NCBI GenBank assembly: GCA_020444775.1
Contig: JAGRHX010000708.1
Location: 1-6,320, forward strand
DNA from: Gammaproteobacteria bacterium
GTDB taxonomy: Bacteria; Pseudomonadota; Gammaproteobacteria; HK1
Length of the DNA: 6,320 bases
Direction of reading: 5' to 3'
In this document: positions 1 through 5,841 of the stretch, piece after piece
Layout of the letters: each line of letters begins with the position of its first letter
Numbering within the stretch: position 1 is the first letter of the stretch
Notes under the pieces: model-generated
What the model was told of the DNA's origin: nothing
Databases searched by the model: none
The model's input: only the letters and a program-made list of their open reading frames with translations
Made by a program: the position numbers and the translations under genes

Positions 1-2406
1 GTTGCGGTATTCGTGGACCGGATCGAACGCGGCGTGACGCGCAATGCCAGCGAGCTGCTTGCCGCCGACCTGGTGCTGCAGAGCAGCCAGCCGATTGGCG
101 AGCCGCTCGAGCAACTGGCGCACACCGTCGGACTGCGGGTCGCGCACAGCGTCACCTTCCGGTCCGTGGGCATGGCCGGCGAGCGCTACCAGCTCAGTCA
201 GGTCAAGGCGGTCAGTAATGCCTATCCGCTGCGCGGCGAGCTGCTGATCGCGTCCGAACCGGGGGCCGCCGAGCAGGTCGCAACACATGGCCCGGCCAGC
301 GGTGAAGCCTGGCTGGAGGCACGTCTGCTACAGGCGCTGCAGGTGCGGGTTGGTGACAACATCGAGCTGGGTAAGGCCAGCTTGCGGGTGGGCGCGGTGC
401 TGGTCCTGGAGCCAGACCGCGGCGCGGAGCCGTTCAATCTGGCGCCTCGTATCCTGTTCAATCTGGCCGACCTGCCGGGCACCGGTCTGGTCCAGCTTGG
501 CAGCCGGGTCAGGTACCGGATGATGCTGACCGGCGATCCGGACGGCCTGGCGCGCTTCAGCCGCGAGGCAACGCCACTGCTGGCCGCCGACCAACGTCTG
601 CAGAGCGTCGAGGAAAGCCAACCCCAGGTCAGCTCGGCGCTCGACCGGGCACGTCGCTTCCTCGGTCTGGCGGCACTGACCAGCGTGCTGCTGAGCGGCA
701 TCGCGATCGCCATCTGCGCGCGCCGCCACGCCGAGCGACATCTGGACAGCGCCGCCCTGCTGCGCGCGCTCGGTGCGCGTCAGATCCACGTCGCTTTGCT
801 GTTCATGGTGCAGCTGTGCAGCGTCGGCGCACTGGCCATTACCGCCGGCATCGGCGTCGGCTACCTGGCCCAGTCCCTGCTCGCCTCGCTACTCGAGCCG
901 TTGATGCAGCTGCAGCTTCCTTCGGCCTCAGCCGCTCCGGCAAGCCTCGCGCTGGGCGTGGGACTCATCACCTTGCTGGGTTTCTCGCTGGCACCGATCC
1001 TGGCGCTGGCCGGGGTGCCACCGATGCGGGTCCTACGTCGACAGCAGGGGCGCGCACCGGGACGTAGCCTGCACGCCTATCTGCTGGCCGCCGCGGCGGC
1101 CTTGCTGCTGCTGGCCTGGCAGGCGGGTGACGTCGTGCTGTTCGGCTATGTGACCGGCGGCATGGGCGCGGCCATGGCGCTGATGAGCCTGTCCGGCTTG
1201 CTGCTGCTGCGTCTGCTCGGACCGTTGAGGCATCTGGGCCGCGGGCTCGGCGCAGGCGCGGGGATGCTCGGCTGGCGTTACGGCGTCGCCTGCATCGTGC
1301 GTCGCGGTCGCGGCAGTGTGCTGCAGATGGTGGCCTTCGGCATCGGCCTGGCCTTGATGCTCATGCTGACCCTGGTCCGCACCAGTCTCATCCAGGACTG
1401 GCGCGACAGCCTGCCGGCGAACGCCCCGAATCATTTCCTGATGAACATCCAACCCTCGGAGCGCGACGCGCTGGCCGATTTCCTCGTCTCCATAGGCGTC
1501 GACAAGCCACGGCTGTATCCGCTCACCCCGGCTCGTCTCATCGAGCACAACGGTCGCAAGGTCCGGCCATCGGACTACGAGTCAGCACGTGCAAGCCGTC
1601 TGGCGGCCCGCGACTTCAGCCTCTCCAGCAACGCGCTGCCCAAGCCCTACAACCGCATCGTCGCCGGGCACTGGTGGAGCGAGGACCCGGCCTCGGCGGG
1701 TGAGCTCTCGGTGGAGAGCGGGATCGCCGAGACGCTCGGTCTGGCGCTCGGCGACGAGCTGGTGTTCCTTGCCGCCGGGCGCGAGCTGCGTGGCCTGATC
1801 GTCAACCTGCGCGAGGTCGATTGGAATGGCTTCGGGGTGAATTTCTTCATCGAGGCCAGACCCGAGCTGATGGCCGACGTGCCCGCGACCTACATCACCA
1901 GCGTGCACGTGCCGGACTCCGCCAGACCCCAGCTGCAAGCCCTGCTGGAGCGTTTTCCCTCCGTGACCCTCGTCGATGTAGATGCGGTGCTGGGCAAGGT
2001 TCGCGAGATCATGGATCAGGCGGCGCGGGGCATCGAGTTCGTGCTGGTGTTCACATTGCTGGCAGGTCTACTCGTGCTGGTCGCGGGCCTCCAGGCAACC
2101 CTCGACGAGCGGCGACACGAAGCCGCGGTGCTGCTCAGTCTGGGCGCATCCAGGCGCGCCATTGGCGCGGCCCTGGGCAGCGAGTTCGCACTGCTCGGCG
2201 CCATGTCCGGGCTGTTGGCGGCAGCGACCGCGCTCGGGCTCGGCGCCCTGCTCGCCGAACAGTTGCTGGGACTGGATTACACCGTCCAGTGGCTGGCGCT
2301 GCCGATCGGCATGGTGTGTGGCGCGGTGGGCTTCACGGTCTTCGGTCTTGCCGGCACGCATGCGGTACTACGCACGCCACCGATGCGCGTGCTGCGCGAT
2401 TCTTGA
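1..2406 (+). CDS. ybbP: YbbP-type ABC transporter permease (FtsX/MacB-like), 5'-truncated by window edge
   Basis: Inner-membrane permease of the YbbA-YbbP (LolCDE/MacB-like, FtsX superfamily) type. The family is thought to act with a YbbA ATPase on envelope or lipid-linked substrates, but the substrate is not settled. The frame is open from base 1, so the GTG at 13 is probably internal. By recalled comparison with E. coli YbbP (about 804 aa), only the first ~35-40 residues, including the first membrane helix, are missing; 801 residues are visible. Counting from base 1, a periplasmic domain fills roughly residues 1-215. Membrane segments lie near 221-240, 258-295, 314-338, 356-376, 388-405 and 438-459. 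A second periplasmic domain covers about 460-675, followed by a C-terminal FtsX bundle (about 678-787). Diagnostic stretches resembling YbbP include GSRVRYR, NHFLMNIQPSE, NRIVAGHWW and LREVDWNGFGVNFF. PPMRVLR closes both FtsX halves, near 340 and 793. The ATPase partner should be upstream, outside the window. The stop is TGA at 2404-2406. The family call is secure; the function is inferred. Confidence 0.9.
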   Translation, partial: VAVFVDRIERGVTRNASELLAADLVLQSSQPIGEPLEQLAHTVGLRVAHSVTFRSVGMAGERYQLSQVKAVSNAYPLRGELLIASEPGAAEQVATHGPASGEAWLEARLLQALQVRVGDNIELGKASLRVGAVLVLEPDRGAEPFNLAPRILFNLADLPGTGLVQLGSRVRYRMMLTGDPDGLARFSREATPLLAADQRLQSVEESQPQVSSALDRARRFLGLAALTSVLLSGIAIAICARRHAERHLDSAALLRALGARQIHVALLFMVQLCSVGALAITAGIGVGYLAQSLLASLLEPLMQLQLPSASAAPASLALGVGLITLLGFSLAPILALAGVPPMRVLRRQQGRAPGRSLHAYLLAAAAALLLLAWQAGDVVLFGYVTGGMGAAMALMSLSGLLLLRLLGPLRHLGRGLGAGAGMLGWRYGVACIVRRGRGSVLQMVAFGIGLALMLMLTLVRTSLIQDWRDSLPANAPNHFLMNIQPSERDALADFLVSIGVDKPRLYPLTPARLIEHNGRKVRPSDYESARASRLAARDFSLSSNALPKPYNRIVAGHWWSEDPASAGELSVESGIAETLGLALGDELVFLAAGRELRGLIVNLREVDWNGFGVNFFIEARPELMADVPATYITSVHVPDSARPQLQALLERFPSVTLVDVDAVLGKVREIMDQAARGIEFVLVFTLLAGLLVLVAGLQATLDERRHEAAVLLSLGASRRAIGAALGSEFALLGAMSGLLAAATALGLGALLAEQLLGLDYTVQWLALPIGMVCGAVGFTVFGLAGTHAVLRTPPMRVLRDS

Positions 2407-2443
2407 CGCGAATGTCACGATTTTGACGCCAGAAATATGACGA
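2403..2443 (+). repeat. Imperfect tandem direct repeat at the ybbP stop codon
   Basis: TTGACGC occurs at 2403-2409 and again at 2423-2429, exactly 20 bp apart. Each copy is followed by a similar A-rich stretch ending in ACGA (2417-2420 and 2440-2443). The first copy overlaps the ybbP stop codon. The two-helical-turn spacing would suit a protein-binding site, but the repeat is short and may be chance. Confidence 0.3.
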
Positions 2444-2542
2444 AGCTGTGTTTTTTTTCAGGAACGCGACCGTCAGATCTACACCCGGGATTCGTCGGCG
2501 TGAATATAAGATATTGATCTTCTTATCTTTTAAGAATCATCA

Positions 2543-2567
2543 TGAGGATGCCTCAAATATTGGCATC
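2543..2567 (+). repeat. Two overlapping, mutually exclusive hairpins
   Basis: TGAGG at 2543-2547 pairs perfectly with CCTCA at 2551-2555 around a 3-base loop. GATGCC at 2547-2552 pairs perfectly with GGCATC at 2562-2567 around a 9-base loop. The arms share bases, so only one hairpin can form at a time. The right arm of the second hairpin overlaps the -24 part of the sigma-54-like promoter, so at DNA level it may instead be a binding site. Confidence 0.45.
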
Positions 2568-2576
2568 ACTATTGCT
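2561..2576 (+). promoter_or_regulatory. Candidate sigma-54 (RpoN) -24/-12 promoter
   Basis: The bases read TTGGCATCACTATTGCT from 2560. They match the known RpoN consensus TGGCAC-N5-TTGC at TGGCA and TTGCT, with the exact 12-base distance between the GG (2562-2563) and the GC (2574-2575). The one mismatch in the core is T for C at 2566. Initiation would be expected near 2587. The only feature downstream on this strand is the terminator at 2612-2641, so the product would be a short RNA. An inverted repeat centred near 2515, about 70 bp upstream of the inferred start, could be an activator site; that is speculative. Confidence 0.4.
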
Positions 2577-2586
2577 TCACAACTAG

Positions 2587-2641
2587 CGAAACCTCTCCTC
2601 CCTACGGTCTTGAGGGCGCTCTCCGCGCCCTTTCTTTTTTT
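2587..2641 (+). ncRNA. Putative short regulatory RNA
   Basis: If the sigma-54-like element is active, transcription would start near 2587 and stop at the intrinsic terminator. That gives a ~55-nt RNA: an unstructured pyrimidine-rich 5' part, then a GC-rich hairpin with a U-tail. The stretch 2592-2603 (CCTCTCCTCCCT) is complementary to purine-rich ribosome binding sites, a common seed type in bacterial small RNAs, and a terminal poly-U hairpin is usual for Hfq-bound RNAs. Alternatively the transcript is longer, starting from an unseen sigma-70 promoter, or this is simply the 3' untranslated region of ybbP. I do not recognise a known RNA family here. Confidence 0.3.
2612..2641 (+). terminator. 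Rho-independent terminator
   Basis: AGGGCGC (2613-2619) pairs perfectly with GCGCCCT (2625-2631) around a 5-base loop. It is followed by a T-rich tail at 2632-2641 interrupted by a single C at 2634. The tail is on the + strand only. It lies 206 bases past the ybbP stop, so it ends either a long ybbP 3' UTR or an independent small transcript. Read on the minus strand the hairpin has no U-tail, so it does not serve the convergent reductase gene. Confidence 0.8.
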
Positions 2642-2716
2642 CATCTTCGGTCCGCCTGGCCCGCCGCCCTCGCCGACTCCACCCACTGTCGATCGACGAC
2701 CCCCGCCTCTGGGGAC
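2642..2716. other. Short spacer between convergent transcripts
   Basis: GC-rich spacer past the + strand terminator and before the reductase stop. It contains a perfect 10-bp palindrome, GTCGATCGAC, at 2688-2697. No U-tailed hairpin that could end the minus-strand reductase transcript is visible. That transcript may end by another mechanism or run into the AT-rich region opposite the putative small RNA. Confidence 0.4.
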
Positions 2717-3745
2717 TCAGGCCGAATCCACCTTGAGCCGTTTGTGCAGCGCCGGGCTGGTGGTGGTGTACTGGACCGGGATCTTCTCGTCTGGATACAG
2801 GTGATGCTTGACCGCGAAGGCGGCCAGCGCGGCTTCGTGGAAGCCGCTCAGGATCAGCTTCTTCTTGCCGGGATAGGTGTTGATGTCACCGACCGCGAAG
2901 ATCCCGGGCACGCTGGTCTGGAACGACGCCGTATCGACCTCGATGGTGCTTCTCTGAAGGGCCAGTCCCCACTCCAGGATCGGCCCCAGCTTCGGCGACA
3001 GACCGAAGAACACCAGCAGATCGTCCAGCGCCAGCTCCTCCTCCTGCTTATGGCTGTCACGCAAGGTGATCTGGCTGAGCTGCCCGTCGGTGGCCTCGAA
3101 ACGGACCACGTTGCCGATGCGCAGGTCCAGCTCTCCGGCCGCGCACAGCGCGCGCATCTTCTCCACCGACGAAGGTGCTGCCCGAAAGCGCTCGGTGCGA
3201 TGCACCAGGGTGAGCTGCACCGCGCGTTCGGCCAGAGCCAGGGTCCAGTCCAGGGCCGAGTCCCCCCCACCCAGGATGACGATACGACGTCCATCGAAGC
3301 GGCTCGGATCCGTGACCCTGTAAAACAACGAAACGTCCTCGCAGTCATCCAGACCATCCAGCTTGAGTCGCTGCGGCTCGAAAGCCCCGGCGCCGGCGGC
3401 GATGATCACGGTGCCCGCGATGAACTGCTCGCCGACACTGGTGCCGACGTCGAAGCGACCGTCCCCACGCCGCGCGACCTGCGTGACCTGCTGATCCAGA
3501 TGGAACACCGGTTCGAAGGGTTCGATCTGCTTCATCAGCCGATCGACCAGTTCCTGCGCGCCACACACGGGCAGCGCCGGAATGTCGTAGATGGGCTTGT
3601 CCGGATACAGCTCTGCGCACTGTCCGCCAACCTTGGGCAGGGACTCCACCACATGCGCGCGCACTCCGAGCAGCCCGAGCTCGAACACCTGGAAGAGTCC
3701 GCACGGTCCAGCCCCGACGATGAGTGCCTCGGTATCTATAGCCAT
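2717..3745 (-). CDS. Ferredoxin--NADP+ reductase, type 2 (thioredoxin-reductase-like FNR)
   Basis: Cytoplasmic FAD flavoenzyme of 342 residues, the family's usual size, that moves electrons between NADPH and ferredoxin or flavodoxin. The FAD-binding GxGxxG is at residues 11-16 (GAGPCG). VVES at 32-35 places the ribose-binding acid. GGQCAELYPDKPIYD at 40-54 is typical of the YumC-type family. The NADPH domain has GGGDSA at 159-164 and HRTERFR at 182-188, whose arginines suit the 2'-phosphate. The second FAD motif GIFAVGDIN is at 281-289. The C-terminal YTTTSPALHKRL (326-337) recalls proteobacterial type 2 FNRs. The CxxC redox pair of thioredoxin reductases is absent from the NADPH domain, which argues for FNR. 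The ATG at 3745 is chosen because the family begins just before the GxGxxG motif; the open frame continues to 3880 with low-complexity, non-family sequence. The upstream AGG is only a weak ribosome binding site. It stands 274 nt from the gene upstream. Confidence 0.9.
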   Translation of the reverse strand: MAIDTEALIVGAGPCGLFQVFELGLLGVRAHVVESLPKVGGQCAELYPDKPIYDIPALPVCGAQELVDRLMKQIEPFEPVFHLDQQVTQVARRGDGRFDVGTSVGEQFIAGTVIIAAGAGAFEPQRLKLDGLDDCEDVSLFYRVTDPSRFDGRRIVILGGGDSALDWTLALAERAVQLTLVHRTERFRAAPSSVEKMRALCAAGELDLRIGNVVRFEATDGQLSQITLRDSHKQEEELALDDLLVFFGLSPKLGPILEWGLALQRSTIEVDTASFQTSVPGIFAVGDINTYPGKKKLILSGFHEAALAAFAVKHHLYPDEKIPVQYTTTSPALHKRLKVDSA

Positions 3746-3793
3746 GAATGAAGACCTGCTGAGCTGTGGGCGGATGAGTGATGGTCGGCAAGA

Positions 3794-3813
3794 GGTGTGG
3801 GCGGGACACCGCC
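3794..3813 (-). repeat. Competing small hairpins in the reductase leader
   Basis: GGTGT (3794-3798) pairs with ACACC (3806-3810). GGCGG (3800-3804) pairs with CCGCC (3809-3813). They share bases 3809-3810 and interleave, so they exclude each other. They lie 49-68 bases upstream of the reductase start codon, in the leader of a minus-strand transcript. In such GC-rich DNA this could be coincidence. Confidence 0.25.
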
Positions 3814-3891
3814 AATCAGACCGGGGACGGGCGCGTCGCGCCGCGGCAGCCGCAAACAGGAAGCCGGGCGAGTGACACAATCGACACGTTA

Positions 3892-3911
3892 AAGGCCGGG
3901 AAGCAGGCCTT
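3892..3911 (-). terminator. Possible weak terminator hairpin after the FimV-like gene
   Basis: AAGGCC (3892-3897) and GGCCTT (3906-3911) form a perfect 6-bp inverted repeat with an 8-base loop. Read on the minus strand it ends in only three U residues. It lies about 110 bases past the FimV-like stop. It could attenuate the upstream transcript or simply be leader structure of the reductase gene. The evidence is weak. Confidence 0.25.
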
Positions 3912-3974
3912 CAAGGGCATGCGGGCGGAAGTGATGCTCGTATCCCCATCGCCCGCGCGGAGCGCGCCAGCCAG

Positions 3975-4004
3975 AGAATACGGGCTCGGTACCCTGCTAG
4001 TCAG
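3975..4004 (-). promoter_or_regulatory. Possible sigma-70-like promoter for the reductase gene
   Basis: On the minus strand CTGACT (3999-4004) and TATTCT (3975-3980) each match four of six bases of the -35 and -10 consensus and are 18 bp apart. It sits directly after the FimV-like stop and would give a leader of about 220 nt. No better candidate was seen in the 274-bp gap 3746-4019. Confidence 0.2.
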
Positions 4005-4019
4005 GCACTCGGCTGGGAC

Positions 4020-5816
4020 TCAGCTGGCCCGGCCGGAGCGCTCTCGTCGCGATGACATCAGCGGCGCTACACCTGGATCCTCGGTTTCGTCCTCGAACTC
4101 TATGACGTCCGTGCGCAACGGATCGAACGAGGCATCATCGTGCTCATCGTCGCCTCTGCCCAGGTCGAGCAGGATGGTATCCAGCACAATCTCCTCGTCC
4201 AGCGGCGAATCCTCGGTCAGACGCCGCATGCCGCTAAGCGTTTGCGGCTCGTCCGAGTCGAGCAGGATCTCGTAGGCTTCGTCAGCGTCGTCGCCCCCGC
4301 CACGCGCGACCTCGCCGCTCGACCCGAGCAGTTCGTCGAGCTCGGCATCGAACGCCGCATCCATGGCATTGGTGCCGGCGATCAATGCCTCGGACGAATC
4401 AATGGACACATGACCGACGGCCGCATCCGGCATGTCGTCGGCGCGGCTGTCGTCGGCGATCTGGGCCGCGGAGCTGGTGCCGATGCTGCCGTTCAGCATC
4501 GCCTGGAGTATCGCTTGTTCCTCGCGTGCACGCGCCTCATCACCGCTCATCGAACGAATGTGCAGCTGACGGATGCGCATCTCCGGATTGTCCGGATCGC
4601 GTGCCAGATGCTCGTTGATGATGCGTTCCGCCTGTTCGAAACGTTCGAAGGCGATCAGCGTGTCCACCTCTCGCACGGCCGCGTCGATGGACTCCCCGCT
4701 CGCCGCGGCGCTGTCGCCCGCATCCGCCGAGTCGCCGCCCGCAATCGCCTCCACCGTCGGCTCGGGCGCCGCTGAATGGCGCGGCTCGGATCCGGGTGCC
4801 CCAGGCATCACCCCGTCTGACGGTGACGTCGATGCCGTCGCAGCCACGCCGGCTGCGGTGATGGCCGCGCTGCTCGCCGCCGGCCCGCGCCGCTGGGCAA
4901 CCAGGTTCGCCTTGGCAGCCACCGCCGCCGCCGACGGTTTCACGGTACGCATCGGCTCACCATCCACGGCGAGATGCGGCGCATCCCTGGACGGTGCCCG
5001 GCGGGTGTCCATCTCCGTCTTGCTCGCGACCTGCCATCGACCTCGCCGGCGACGCACGATGAGCACCCCGCCAAGCACGACCAACGCAGCCCCCAGCAAC
5101 CACGGCAGGACCGGGAGCAATGCGCTGCCGGCATTCGCCAGATGCCGCTGCAAGTCGCCCAACAGCGTATTGCCGGTCGGTGCAGACAAGACTTCGCTGC
5201 CGGATGCGGCGTTGCGATCATCGGCGGGCAAACGCGTGCTGCGCCCCGATCCCGATGGGCTCGTCGCTGAACGCCCGGCAGCGCTCGGCATTGCTGTCGT
5301 GCCGCGCGTCTCGCCGCCTGCCGGTGATGGACGAGCCGTTGCCACATCCGCTCCGCCAGGGCGGGTGTGCACGAGCAGCTGGGTACGAGCCAGATCGAGG
5401 GTGTGAGATTGGGCTTGGGTGAGCTGGGTGAGTCGCTGCAGCAGTGCCTCACGTGATTGCACGGCCTCATCCAGACCGCGCTGCTCCTGCTCGAGCAGAC
5501 CGGCCCGGAAGCGCGCCTGCGCGAGTCGCCGTTGCATGTCACTGCGACCGAATCCGATGAGCTCCTGGTCCGGTTGCAGCAGGCTCTGGCGGGGCGGCGC
5601 CAGTGAATCCGGCGCACCTGGGTCGCTGACCGACCGTGTAGCGGTGGCTTCGGGCAGATCACGCGCCAGCCTGAGCTGCAGGTCACTCGACACCTGCGCG
5701 GCCACGCCCGTGGACACACCGCAGACCAGCGTCAGGCATCCCAGAAAACGGACCACAGCGAGCCCGCGGGGCTCGCCCGGAAGCGTTGCGGATGCGGATG
5801 CGCATGCACACGACAC
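4020..5816 (-). CDS. FimV-like bitopic inner-membrane protein (no LysM seen)
   Basis: 598 residues from the chosen GTG. Features in order: a long probable signal peptide with hydrophobic core at about 21-40, ending VAA before Gln41; a predicted coiled coil at about 91-150, rich in Gln, Leu, Arg and Glu; a Pro/Ser/Thr/Gly-rich linker; one membrane helix at about 233-254 followed by a run of four Arg; an Ala/Ser-rich linker; a TPR-like helical pair at about 380-425 (EVDTLIAFERFEQAERII then LARDPDNPEMRIRQLHI); and a very acidic C-terminus (about 454-580). Envelope coiled coil, single membrane helix, Arg run, cytoplasmic TPR-like unit and acidic tail are the order seen in FimV/HubP polar hub proteins, and the EVDTLIAF..F.QAE..I stretch closely resembles FimV. 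No LysM and no C-terminal FimV domain are visible, and it is shorter than typical FimV. GTG 5816 is preferred because GAGGGG lies 5 nt upstream. A GTG at 5756 would sit just behind a hairpin with no ribosome binding site. It follows sco by 25 nt, so the two are probably co-transcribed. The role is unknown. Confidence 0.75.
   Translation of the reverse strand: MSCACASASATLPGEPRGLAVVRFLGCLTLVCGVSTGVAAQVSSDLQLRLARDLPEATATRSVSDPGAPDSLAPPRQSLLQPDQELIGFGRSDMQRRLAQARFRAGLLEQEQRGLDEAVQSREALLQRLTQLTQAQSHTLDLARTQLLVHTRPGGADVATARPSPAGGETRGTTAMPSAAGRSATSPSGSGRSTRLPADDRNAASGSEVLSAPTGNTLLGDLQRHLANAGSALLPVLPWLLGAALVVLGGVLIVRRRRGRWQVASKTEMDTRRAPSRDAPHLAVDGEPMRTVKPSAAAVAAKANLVAQRRGPAASSAAITAAGVAATASTSPSDGVMPGAPGSEPRHSAAPEPTVEAIAGGDSADAGDSAAASGESIDAAVREVDTLIAFERFEQAERIINEHLARDPDNPEMRIRQLHIRSMSGDEARAREEQAILQAMLNGSIGTSSAAQIADDSRADDMPDAAVGHVSIDSSEALIAGTNAMDAAFDAELDELLGSSGEVARGGGDDADEAYEILLDSDEPQTLSGMRRLTEDSPLDEEIVLDTILLDLGRGDDEHDDASFDPLRTDVIEFEDETEDPGVAPLMSSRRERSGRAS
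5758..5776 (-). repeat. 8-bp perfect inverted repeat within the 5' end of the FimV-like gene
   Basis: GCGAGCCC (5758-5765) and GGGCTCGC (5769-5776) pair perfectly around a 3-base loop. It falls between the preferred start (5816) and the in-frame GTG at 5756, in the codons just before the signal peptide core. There is no U-tail, so it is not an intrinsic terminator. It could slow early translation or be fortuitous. Confidence 0.5.
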
Positions 5817-5821
5817 GCTTG

Positions 5822-5827
5822 CCCCTC
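5822..5827 (-). promoter_or_regulatory. Ribosome binding site of the FimV-like gene
   Basis: GAGGGG on the minus strand, 5 nt before the GTG at 5816 and within the 25-nt gap after the sco stop codon. It decides the start of the FimV-like gene; other in-frame starts lack such a site. Confidence 0.55.
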
Positions 5828-5841
5828 GGGCCGGCGTCGAG

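Larger units (their letters stand above)
2501..2590. other. AT-rich core of the convergent intergenic region
   Basis: By hand count 29 of these 90 bases are G or C, against clearly GC-rich flanking genes. It holds a small inverted repeat, AAGAT at 2508-2512 and ATCTT at 2517-2521. A -10-like TATAAG lies at 2505-2510 but has no convincing -35 partner 16-18 bp upstream. The sigma-54-like element and two overlapping hairpins are described separately. No convincing protein-coding gene is present. A 14-codon ORF at 2542-2586 has no clear ribosome binding site. Confidence 0.6.

Noticed and set aside
1033..1548. 171-residue minus-strand open frame inside ybbP
   Set aside because: The product is His/Gln/Arg-rich low complexity, typical of the antisense of a GC-rich membrane protein gene.
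1821..2426. 201-residue + strand open frame overlapping the end of ybbP
   Set aside because: Arg/Ala-rich out-of-frame shadow; the ybbP frame there carries clear FtsX helices.
2451..2458. T8 run as a ybbP terminator
   Set aside because: No adequate GC-rich stem precedes it.
2514..2526. FNR/CRP-type box starting TTGAT
   Set aside because: Only the left half-site fits; the right half does not match ATCAA.
2542..2586. 14-residue ORF (MRMPQILASLLLHN) before the terminator, considered as an attenuator leader peptide
   Set aside because: No ribosome binding site, no downstream gene on that strand to attenuate, and it overlaps the sigma-54-like element.
2448..2804. 118-residue + strand open frame through the intergenic region
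   Set aside because: It runs through the intrinsic terminator and into the end of the reductase gene; the Pro-rich product looks random.
2717..3745. Thioredoxin reductase annotation
   Set aside because: No CxxC active-site pair in the NADPH domain; GGQCAELYP and YTTTSP fit type 2 FNR better.
2744..3751. 335-residue open frame on the + strand opposite the reductase
   Set aside because: It is the antisense shadow of a well-conserved flavoprotein gene in GC-rich DNA and its product has no recognisable domain.
4573..5406. 277-residue + strand open frame opposite the FimV-like gene
   Set aside because: Antisense shadow over Ala/Ser/Pro-rich linkers. The minus frame has a signal peptide, coiled coil, membrane helix and TPR-like unit in a sensible order.
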